Below are positions 24,701-37,094 of a stretch of DNA of 64,000 bases, one piece after another (the stretch's first letter is position 1; every line of letters begins with the position of its first letter). The notes under the pieces were generated by a model. The model was not told where the DNA came from, made no database searches, and worked only from the letters and a program-made list of their open reading frames with translations. The stretch is taken from the NCBI GenBank assembly GCA_037074765.1, contig JBAMDO010000145.1:62001-126000 (forward strand), written 5' to 3'. The translations under genes were made by a program, and so were the position numbers. This DNA comes from Mansonella perstans (lineage: Eukaryota > Nematoda > Chromadorea > Rhabditida > Onchocercidae).

Positions 24701-27700
24701 TTCAAAAATTCTATGATTAAATGCTTTTTTTTTTCTGAGGAAATTTCTTCAATTAATCTTTTCTTTTTCCTTTCATTAAAAAATTCTAAAATACAATTTT
24801 ATGGAAGAATCAAGAAAACAAAAACAACTTTTAAGGATGGAAATAAGTCTTCAAGTAAGGATCATTGTTGTTGCTAGTGATTTATACAACCATTCATTGA
24901 TAATTTTTCAGGAAATTCTGAAAAATTGCTGCTATTCATTTGCCATTGCTAAGATATTTGTCTCTTTACTGTCGTCATAAAAAGCTCATTCATTCCCATT
25001 AATTAATTTTGCTTATAATTATCCTTTTCCGATAAGCAATTTATATTTTTATCATAACTTATTGAACTTATCACTTTCTCAATTTCGTTAAGGATATTTA
25101 GCAAAATATTTAATCATTAGTTTTTCAACTAATGATAAAATTAGTATCGTTGATTGCAATCATTCAATGCTAATATTTAAAAGTCAAAAGGTGAAAAAAA
25201 AAAAACACTGAAGTAAAAAATATGTCAAATATGTTATACATATTAGATATACATTTCGTTCAGAGTTTGAATTAAGTAATGAATATAGCAAGACGTTTAA
25301 GTTGCTTTTCAAAATGTTTATAGGCTAACTTCCAGTAAAAAAAAAATTAAAAGAAAAGGATTAGTAAAATAAAAATATTTTACAGTAATTTATTGTACAG
25401 GAATATTACATGCGTTAATATGAATCAAAAAGTAATATTTAATGCTTGATTTGTGGTCAGTGTTAAATTTTGAAGAATTTAATATCAACATTCTTATCAG
25501 TACTATCAATACCAATGTCATTGCTCCTCTTACATTATCATCTCTTATCAATCAAGCATTTCATTTAGAGTTAGACATTGTTTTTTTATCACTTCATTTT
25601 TATCGAATTCAATCACTTATCAATACGCTATGTTATTAAATTATTTATTTAGATCAGCAGTTTGTAAATTTAACGCTTGTGTTACACATAGCGAAAATAG
25701 CGAAAGAAGAAAATAGTAATATGATAAGGATTAATTCATAAGAGTATGATAAAATAAATGTAATAGAATGACAAAAAAAAATCAACTTTTAAAGTTAATT
25801 AAAATCTTTTCATTTTGTCATCATTTACAATTACAGATAAATCCATATCTAGCAATTTTCATCAATGTTTTTTTATAATGGAAATATAAATTTTGAAATA
25901 TACTTTGCAGTATTTAAAGAAAAATTTGAAAAATTTCCCGATACAAAAAAAAAGTAATGAATTAATCCTTCATTTGTTACATTGAGGCGTGTAACGAGTA
26001 TCGTGAACCTATCAAATATTGCTAACCAACTGTTTCATTCAACAAAATTTTCCCTTTTTTTTGTTCAAATTTCGAATCATTGAAAAGTTTTCGTTTTTCG
26101 TAATTTCCGAAAAGAAAAATTAAACAAATTACTAAAAGAAATTGCTTACCTTTTTTTTTCCCGTGCCATAATTTTAAAGGGTTATTTTGGTTTCATATTT
26201 CTGTGTGTTGCCCTTAACCTTCAGAAGAAAAACTCTGATAATTTGATTTTAAAAATGCTCAAAAGGGCTTCAGTATCAGGAAGTGAAAAATGACACATTA
26301 TCGAGATGGCAATTTACGGTTTCCATTTCCTATGGGCAAAAAAAAAAAAAGAAAAATTATTAAAGTGTTATCAAATCGCACTGAATAAAAAGTTTTCCTT
26401 TACGATAAATTTTTGATCAATGTAAGTTCAGTTCTGTATCCTGTATTTTTACTGGAAAGTATCTGAATTAAGAATCTTTTATACAATGCAAAAAAGTTAT
26501 TACAGTTGAGAAAATGATTGAACGAATTCATCTTTTCTATCATTCATTCATTTTTTTTTTAATTGAATTAATTAAAATTCTTCAAATTTTAATTTCAATT
26601 TAAAATTTAATTCACTCCCATCGAGTGGATATAATAAATGAATGTATTTGAAAGCATAGCTTCATCAAATGGTTTTTTTTCGCAAAATATTCCAAAAATA
26701 TTCATTGGTTGCAATATTCTCATTCTTAAGCGATTTTTTTTTTTGCTTTTTGCCATACATTCCTTTTTCTGATTACATGCCAGAAATGATCGGCGTAAAA
26801 TACCTTAAGCCATGTGAAGTTAATTATCAAATTATTATAATCATGAAACTTTACGACAGTTTAGATTATCAATGATTCAGATTCTCTTTTTCTTTTTGTT
26901 GTCGCATTTTTACCAATGTCCCAACATGCTTTGACAATTTTTAGTCATAATAAAACTACGTATGTAAATTCAAGTTGAAGCCATAGGCTTTTAAAATATT
27001 TCGAAAAGTTCGTTCATTGTACTCAGGAAGATAAGCAAATTCAAAATTCAAAGTTTTAAATTGCTTCTCTTGTGGCATATATATTTTTATATGGTTAACA
27101 CAAATGCAATTATTCAAATACAGAATTGAACTGAAGACGAAATATCATTCATTTTCTTTTTATTTACCCTGTAAGAAAATGCTTATCCTTTCCATCCTAT
27201 CAAATTTCCTTATTTTCTCGTCCTTTGATTATCATAACCATAATCATTATCAATATCATCACCATTAACATCATTATCACCATCATCAGTATCATTATCA
27301 CTACTGCTATTTCCGGTAATTTTATTCCAATCGAAAAATTATCATCAGTTCCGTTTTCAATTTTCATCACTGCATTATTTAGTTCATTTGCAGTTTTATC
27401 AGCTTAGCAGTAGCCTAGCAAAAAGACAATTTCGTTTTAATTCTTATAAAAAAACAAAAAATACTGGAACAAAGAAAAACCTTTAAAATGAAGTTAAAAA
27501 AAAGGTCATTGTCATTCAATGTGGGTAATATTTTCCGTTACACTTACAATGATGATTACATTTTACTTCATTTTACTGTAAAAAAATTTTTAAATCCATA
27601 AAACATTTATGATAACCATAAATCTCTGGATAATAATCATAAACTATCTTTTTTTGAGCTACGAGATTCCGGACTTTATCGATTATTTAATTCATTCTGT

Positions 27701-28732
27701 AACCGATAATGGATTATATATTATTTGATATTGGAAATATTTTAATGCATCAATAAACTTGAAAAAACATTTCAGAACACTCTTTGCTATTTTTGACATT
27801 TTTCCTTTTGCTGTTCAAATTTTTCCAAATGGAATTGCAAAAGGATTTTAAAACTTACAAATGCACCAATGTTTTTATGCAAAACTTTCAATTTAAGCTT
27901 TTTTTTTTGCATGACAAGATTTACGACATATAAGCTGCATGAAATGTTAAAATGATAGAATGATTTGCTGAATGAATATATTTCATTGAAAGTTTACCTA
28001 AGTAATTTGGTAGGTAAAACTTAATTTCATTATCTGACCAATGCAAAATATTATTTATTTTGCAAATTCACCTGTAACACTGTCTTTTTTTGTCCTTCTA
28101 TATTAATATAAATGCAAATAATAAAAAAGACATTCTCTTAGCTACATCACCACAATGTCTTAGTGTTTCAAATAGATAATTTTATAAATGGTAATTAAAA
28201 ATTTTTGCATTTTTCTAATTTTGTATTTTTCTACGTTTTCTATTGTAAAAGAAACAAACGAAAAAAATAGTAGCAGCAAAATGTAGAAAACAAAAAAATA
28301 AAAGAAATTTAATAATTCAAGTGTTTGCAATTTCAAACAATTTGCTAAATTTTTTTTTCACTTTTTAAAGTCACCAAGTAAGAGCGTATCAAAACTGCAT
28401 GGAAATAAATTGATTAATGAAATGTTTTCATTATCATTCGATGGTACAGGTTTGAATTTGATGAAGAGAAGATATGAGAGAGGAAAAAGATTCGTTTATC
28501 AGATATGTTGCAGTGGAAAAAAAAAGAAAAAAAAAAATGGGAAATGAAAATAGCAAATAGACCGATATGGCCCGATCAATCTTTATACTGCACCACAGAA
28601 ATTGAAGATAAAAAAAATTCGCAATTTCCTATTGCATTTCCTCTTTTGCCAACATTTCTTAGAGCTTGCAATTTTTTGGTTTTTTTTATTTTTTATTTTT
28701 TTATTTTTTTTTTTTTTGGTTTGACAACTTAA
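21742..28732. other. Seven kb of AT-rich DNA without recognisable gene
   Basis: It includes a degenerate CA/CATA run at about 23380-23425, a T run at 23692-23714 and an imperfect ATC/ATT trinucleotide stretch at about 27229-27312. An acceptor at 24911 is followed by a 22-codon frame (EILKNCCYSFAIAKIFVSLL...). Short Ile/Phe-rich open frames in it are composition artefacts. Confidence 0.5.
27229..27312 (+). repeat. Imperfect ATC/ATT trinucleotide repeat
   Basis: An in-register trinucleotide pattern (ATCATTATCA, CATCACCATT, ATCATCAGTATC) runs for about 80 bp with many point changes. It is an old GAT-type microsatellite in the opposite orientation from those at 9414 and 31823. Confidence 0.75.
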
Positions 28733-28743
28733 ACAGCAACATT

Positions 28744-29344
28744 CATTCGTTGGGACATTATTACACGTTGGCCGAAACTTAATGGGACAATTATGGACAA
28801 AACTGATAAAGACTTCATGGACAAAACTGATAAAGACTTTATAGACAAAACTGATAAAGACTTCATAGACAAAACTAGTAAAGACTTCATGGACAAAACT
28901 GATAAAGACTTCATAGACAAAACTGATAAAGACTTCATAGACAAAACTAGTAAAGACTTCATGGACAAAACTGATAAAGACTTCATGGACAAAACTGATA
29001 AAGACTTCATGGACAAAATTAACAAAGACTTCACGGACAAAATTAACAAAGATTTCACGGACAAAACTGACAAAGACTTCACGGACAAAACTGACAAAGA
29101 CTTCACGGACAAAACTGACAAAGACTTCACGGACAAAACTAACAAAGACTTCACCAGACAAAATTGACAAAGACTTCATCAGACAAAAATTGTTTTGGCA
29201 TTGGAATAATTTAATCATTCGATAATTGGAGAGTAATTAAATAAATTAACAGTGTGCATTCGCTGAGACATTAAATATGAACGAAACCTAATGGACAAAG
29301 ATTTCAAGCGTTTTGACATGGAATAATTTGATCATTTGATAATT
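28744..29344 (+). repeat. Compound repeat: 24-bp array within a duplicated unit
   Basis: Fifteen 24-bp copies (consensus GACAAAACTGATAAAGACTT plus four bases) fill 28796-29155, with two or three decayed copies after. Copies 2-4 (28820-28891) and 5-7 (28892-28963) form a 72-bp higher-order duplication. The last six carry C-for-T and ACG-for-ATG changes, so the array has two sub-blocks. The flanks are themselves duplicated: CATTCGTTGGGACATTA (28744) matches CATTCGCTGAGACATTA (29257), and the segment at 29193-29227 matches 29311-29344. In the second copy the flanks enclose only one repeat-like unit. Because 24 is divisible by three, plus-strand 28793-29167 reads 15 x DKTDKDFM-type octapeptides. 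The minus strand is open over 28583-29218 (211 codons) and 28729-29154. No promoter, signal peptide or splice context supports translation. Confidence 0.9.
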
Positions 29345-31636
<2,292 letters not shown>

Positions 31637-31822
31637 TGCATCTTCATTGGTGGTCTTATTTGGATCGTTTTTTTTTGTATGCTGTACTTTATGCCGAATA
31701 GCCCGGTTTTCATCAGTACTTCCATTCCTTTCAATAGAATGGCATTTTTTTCTGTCTTTTCCAGAATATTTTTCGTTATTTTATCCTAACGGCAGTGTTG
31801 AAGTATAATTTTAGATAAAATT

Positions 31823-31918
31823 TGATGATATTGATGATTGATGATGATGATGATAATGATGATGATGATGATAATGATGATGATGATAATGATGATGATG
31901 ATAATGATGATGATGATA

Positions 31919-31950
<32 letters not shown>

Positions 31951-31985
31951 AATGATGATGATGATGATGATGATGATAATGATGA
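31823..31985 (+). repeat. (GAT)n/(AAT) compound microsatellite
   Basis: GAT triplets run for about 160 bp, interrupted at regular 12-15 bp intervals by GATAAT. The interruptions give a higher-order pattern of GAT3-4 + AAT. The Asp/Asn, Ser, Ile and His open frames here are artefacts of the repeat. Confidence 0.95.
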
Positions 31986-33449
31986 TATGAAACGAGCATT
32001 TCCGCACACAATCAATAAAAATTTCGATGAATTTTCGATGTTTCCGTTGTATAAGATAACAAATAAGCCAATTATATATAGGCTTAAGCTAATGGTAGTA
32101 GTAGTCCAAAGTTGAACAATATTTTAAGCAGTGAAAGATATGAATGAAAGATATGTAAGTTAATTTATTTCAATCATTATTGTTGATTATTTCTATTCTT
32201 ATCATCATTATATTCTATTCCTATCATCATTTGTATATTTATGAGAGAAATTTTAGAAAAGAATTAGGAAAAAAAAAAAAAAAAAAAACGACATCATCTC
32301 CTATATAAATGCATACATCAAAATTATTATTAGTAGTGAAAAGTAGAAATGATTTTTTTTTATTGTTTGTTTGTTCACTTTAAATGATACTAATCTTAGC
32401 TTAAAAATCATTTAGCCGTTGATTAAAATCATAAATGGACTATTAAGGCAGTTTAGTTGTACTTTTTTCCCTATGGCAATATTTGCTCAATGAATGTAAT
32501 ATATGGCCATACATAAAAGCTCTCGTTTCATTTTTGGCTACATTTTAAGGCTTCAATTTCAATTCAACAATCATCAATGAAATGCTTTTATTACATTTCC
32601 TGATCCGTTCTTTCTTTTTTTTTTTTTTATAATCATCAAAAGGAAAAAAAAAAAAAAAAAAGATGAAAAACTCTATATGACAATAAAAATATCATTGAAA
32701 AGATAAGTATCATTTTCTTCATTCCTGTTTTTTTCACTCAAATAACAGGCAGGTTTTTTTTTTTTTTTTCTTTTATAAAAAAAAGAATTTAAATTGATTT
32801 AGTTTATGAGATTTGTGAAAAATTGAGATAATTCTTTTTTTGTTGTTCACGTTCCTAGCAATACATCAAAGGGAGATATTAGAGGGTGAGAGTGAGGGAG
32901 AGGAAAAAAAAAAAAAAAGCTGAAAAGAAAAATTAATTCTTTTCAATAGTGATTATTGTTTGCATTGTTTGCATTGTTAGGGATTGAGTTTTGATTTTAA
33001 ATTAGAGAATGAAATTGGCAATAGTATGACTAATTTGTTTATTTCGTTGAATTTTATTTAATTATAAATCTAATTAACGGTCATTAATGTAAAAGTGAAC
33101 AAATAAAACGAGAATAATTTTTATGGTTATCGTTAAAAATTAACTATTACTATTGTAATATATTTTCATCGGATATTATTATTATTATTAGCCATTCGCT
33201 TTCATATATTTTATGATGCGTTAAATAAAGCGCAAAAAGCATATTTTTGAGATCTTTTTTTCATCTTGATAACTTAAAAGATAAATTAATCCTTTCAATT
33301 AACTGTGAACAATAAAAAAAAAAAAAAAATAGAATAATGCAAAATATGTCAAAATAAATTTGAATAATTAAGCATGTTTTTGTCTTTTAAAGAAAGATTA
33401 TAAACAAACGTGATCACTATTGCTAAAACGTCGGCATTCTTTTGATATC
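31986..33449. other. AT-rich region, no gene seen
   Basis: It includes A runs at 32270-32288, 32645-32660 and 33313-33329, a T run at 32755-32770 and an ATT run at 33176-33192. Confidence 0.5.
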
Positions 33450-33848
33450 ATGTACAGGGCATTTTTTTTTTCTCTCTCTCTTTTTGAATTTAGAAATAAA
33501 TATTTGAAATTTTGCAGTGAGATACACATCGATGAAAAAAAACTATTAAATGCGATTTTTTTTTTTAAATTTATTTCCATTTTCAGTAGATATAATTCAG
33601 TTGTTCAGAAAATTTTGCAGTTAAATTACGAGCAATTTTTCAATGCTCAAAAAAAAAAAAAAGAAAAAAGTGCGAGAAAAAAATTTTTTTTTAGAATTGA
33701 GAAAAAAATATGTCATTTTGAAAAGTATGAACAAAAGAAGTGTGAAGTGGATATAAGTGGAGAAGATGGATATTTTAGGGTCGATGGAATGAATTTCACG
33801 ACATCGAAAGAAAGGCTTTGTTATTTCTTCTATTATAAACTATTATGA
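33450..33848 (+). CDS. Longest non-repetitive open frame, unknown protein (132 aa)
   Basis: An ATG at 33450 opens 132 codons to a TGA at 33846; the frame extends ten codons upstream to a TTG. Frames this long that are not simple repeats should be rare at this base composition. The N-terminal half is Phe/Leu-rich (MYRAFFFSLSLFEFRNKYLK). A Lys run in the middle reads an A tract at 33649-33668. The last 45 residues are more complex (CEVDISGEDGYFRVDGMNFT...). There is no signal peptide, domain or recognised family. No strong acceptor lies close upstream and no introns are apparent. It may be a real intronless gene, an exon, or a fortuitous frame aided by homopolymers. Confidence 0.25.
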   Translation: MYRAFFFSLSLFEFRNKYLKFCSEIHIDEKKLLNAIFFFKFISIFSRYNSVVQKILQLNYEQFFNAQKKKKEKSARKKFFFRIEKKICHFEKYEQKKCEVDISGEDGYFRVDGMNFTTSKERLCYFFYYKLL

Positions 33849-35106
33849 GCAACTTTTGGTAAAGTTGATCGAATAATTTTTATCTTATAAAGTTCAAATC
33901 TTTTTCTAATAACAGTAAAGAAATGAATCAATTAATTAATTTAGGTGAAAAATTTATTCAAATTCCTATTTTAACTAATTTTTTTTTTAAATAAAAAACG
34001 AATGTTCAATTTGTAATTGATTCATTACAGCAGATATCTTTTTTTTCTCTTTCTGTAGAAGATTAGTATTTATTAATGTTAGAAAAGAATGAATATGAAT
34101 GAAAATCCAATAAACATTAGAATAATTCGAAAAAACAAGTTTAAATTTTCGAAATTTATATGTGTATAGTATTATCTAAATGTTGCATTCTGTACAGGTA
34201 TACTTTGAGAGAAATTGAATTAGGTTTTTTTTTTTTTTTTTTTAATTTTTATAATTTTTATTCAATTATTCTTGCATTCAATAAATTAAATGTATCAGTA
34301 TAATCACTGATCATTATCAATGCAAATTTTAAATTTTAAAATTACTTTAGCATACATATTTGCTGCAAATGTTTATTTGTGATAATTTCAACTAATTTTA
34401 TTTCCTAATAAACATTACTCCGTTTGTTATCAGATGATCCAAAGACATGAATATTTATGTAAGTCGTTTGCACTTCGAAATTTATCATTATGCAAAAACT
34501 CCACAGTTTCAATAAATTATTGTTATGCCTAATCTGAAACAATTATATAGGTAAGTTATAGGAATCGCTTAGGGATGAAAATTTAAAAAATGTTTGGATT
34601 TGATCCTAAGCAATTAAAGTCTACATATCCTTAAAATATAAGGATATTTTTTTTTTTAAAAAAAGAAAAAGAAGAAATTGTGAAATGGCAAAATTGTTAT
34701 AATATTTATATGTTTTTGATATTTAGGCTTGGGACAAAAAAAATGAATGTTATCAACGCGTATAAAATCATGCCTTTTATATTTTATGTGTGAAATTTTG
34801 CAGATTATTTGAAAATTAAAGGAAATATGTTTTTCAAATGAAAGAATCAATAGTTTGGTGTAGAAGGAAGGAAGGAAAAATTTTTAAAAATTATCATATA
34901 AGTTTAAAATATATTTGAAAATAAATTTTAAAGATTTATTCATAAATTTATTAAATCCGATTAATTTTCTGATTAAATAATTATTCATAACTTTTCATAA
35001 ATGATAATTTTTGCTAATGGAATATTGAATGTGAGAAAATAAATAGTATTTGCAAGTGATAGTTTGCTCTCAATACAGACAACAATACCTTTGTGTTTCT
35101 GTTTAT
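33849..35106. other. AT-rich region, no gene seen
   Basis: It contains T runs (34224-34243) and short open frames only. Confidence 0.5.
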
Positions 35107-35285
35107 ACGTATATGTGTGTGTGTGTGTGTGTGTCTGTATATGTATTTTTTTTTAGACAAAATTGCTGAATATAATTTGTGTGTGTATTTGTAAATTTGA
35201 ACCACACAGACATACACACACACACACATACACACACACACACACACACATACACACACACACACACGTACACGTATATACACGC
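35107..35285. repeat. GT tract and CA tract facing each other
   Basis: A (TG)n run (35112-35136) flanked by TATACGTATATG is followed about 70 bp later by a longer (CA)n run (35206-35275) flanked by GTACACGTATATAC. The arms with their flanks are imperfect reverse complements, so the region could fold into a long hairpin. Confidence 0.8.
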
Positions 35286-35289
35286 ACAT

Positions 35290-36498
35290 TTCATATGCAA
35301 CATTTGCATTTTGTCTATAAATGAATTATTAATATACATTTTTAAAAATTAAAATTTGATGGAAATTTCACATTTTTAAAATTTGATTTTTTTTTTTTTA
35401 AATCAAATATCTTTGGAACATTGATTCCTTATGATTGCTACTATTCTTTATAAGACTTCTTCATTGTTACCTAGCCAGAAATTGGATAGTGATTAATAGG
35501 CAAAGAAATATTAGGCCTTTATTTTTTTAGAAAAAAAGCACTCAGCATATGATTGACTCTAACACATCGAATTTTTCATACTTTCTGCAAAAAGAAAGAA
35601 AGTCTAAGGCTTAGCATATAATTAATTGTTAGCATGCTATGCTTTCCATCCTTAATACATTTGTATAAATTGATTTGGAAATGTTGTTTAATCTTTCTTT
35701 TGTTATATTTTGAAAAAAAAAAATTAATTAAAAAATAAGTAAATAAATCAGTGAGAGAGAATATAATGAAATGCATATATAAATAAATGTAAAGTATTTT
35801 CTAATTTTCTCTATCAATTTTTATTATTTAAAATTTTTCTCTAAATTTAATTTGAATTTTTTTTTTATATTTTTAATCTAAAAGTGCGAGTATTAATAGT
35901 TATGTTTAAGTTATACATTTTAAAATTTTTTATGGATTTTGCTTTTTTTTTTGAATCAAATAAAAATTACGCTATGATAGGAAGCAAGCATTTCTGTTGA
36001 ATTGTATGAGTTTTTATTTGGATAGAAAAAGATGCTATTCTAGTATTATAAATGCCTTCTGGTCAAGCTTCTGAAAGGCCTTAACTTAAATGTGTCAGTA
36101 AATTAAACTTACTACATTCATATTGTCCGAAGGCAGAATTGAGCATTTGAAATTATAAATTAACTAAAATATAGGTATCAAGGGAAAAATGAAATGCATG
36201 CTGAAAAAAAACTTTTTGCTGCATTTATTGTTGGGTGATAGAAGATTATTGGAATAAATTCATTTGATGAATTCTAAACAAAGCATTTTTAAATATTTAT
36301 TCTGTAGATAATATATTTAAGCATAGATTCTTTTTTTTTAATTTATTCGCACAAATTTTTTCTTAGCTTTCTCTCTAGGATGAAATTATTGGAAAGTTTT
36401 TTTCAATTTAGTTTAATTCTTTTTATTCGAAAAATGTGTTAATTGCTATCATGGAATAATAACACATTAAAAAAAACATTTACAGTAATACTTTATAA
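35290..36498. other. AT-rich region, no gene seen
   Basis: Only homopolymer runs and short stop-limited frames were seen. Confidence 0.5.
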
Positions 36499-36586
36499 TA
36501 TCGTAATTTTTTTACTTCATAGTATCGTACTTTTTTTACTTTAGAGTATCGTTCTTCTTTTACTCTATAGTATCGTTTTTTTTTTT
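36499..36586 (+). repeat. 24-bp tandem repeat, about 3.5 copies
   Basis: TATCGTA followed by a T tract and ACTT(T/C)A recurs at 36499, 36523, 36547 and 36571, an exact 24-bp period. Mismatches are mostly in the T tract. Confidence 0.9.
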
Positions 36587-36821
36587 TATGAGAAAAAATT
36601 AGGATATTTGTCTGTTCGATTTCTTTTTTTATTTCAAAAATAAAGAAAAAGAAATTACCTTATTAGTTTGTTTTGATATTAAAAAACAAATAAGCAAAAC
36701 GTTCCGGTTTACTGAAAAATATTAATGAGATATTGCTCCCTCTAACCGATAATTAACAGTGCCAATAATATATGATTATTACATTTGATGATAGGTAATT
36801 AATGAATTTTTGATTAATTAG

Positions 36822-37094
36822 ATGAAAAGGTGGTGGTTTCTATTTTTAATTAGTAAAACGGTAGTATTGCTTACAAATATACTTTATAGTAGTATTGGAT
36901 CGATATTTTTGTTGCAGGAAAGTATGAAGAATTTTCGATTCCGCAGAATTTGTTTCTTCGTGTTGGCTAATCACTATAACAAAACTAATATCAGATCATC
37001 ATTATTTGTTCCAGGTCCGTTAGTTCACTTTAATTTTTTTTTAAATTTATATTTTAGTGTTCTATTTTTAAATATTTTAGTATTCTATTTTTAA
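36822..37094 (+). CDS. Candidate secreted or membrane small protein (90 aa)
   Basis: An ATG at 36822 opens 90 codons. The first 31 residues begin MKRWWFLFLISKTVVLLTNI, a plausible signal peptide or anchor. A nematode-type acceptor (TTTTTGTTGCAG) ends at 36917, and a second in-frame ATG at 36924 follows a 6-nt leader, so a trans-spliced start giving MKNFRFRRICFFVLANHYNK is an alternative. A weak donor (CCAG|GTCCGT) lies at 37015. Beyond it the frame becomes Phe/Leu-rich over T runs. No family was recognised. The less AT-rich core is 36918-37020. Confidence 0.28.
   Translation: MKRWWFLFLISKTVVLLTNILYSSIGSIFLLQESMKNFRFRRICFFVLANHYNKTNIRSSLFVPGPLVHFNFFLNLYFSVLFLNILVFYF

Noticed and set aside
24912..24980. 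Possible terminal exon after TTTTTCAG (EILKNCCYSFAIAKIF...)
   Set aside because: One good acceptor only, with no partner exon. Similar CAG-GAAATT sites recur by chance at 15813 and 17282.
31776..32115. Poly-Asp/Asn, poly-Ser, poly-Ile and poly-His frames
   Set aside because: They are translations of the GAT microsatellite in different frames.
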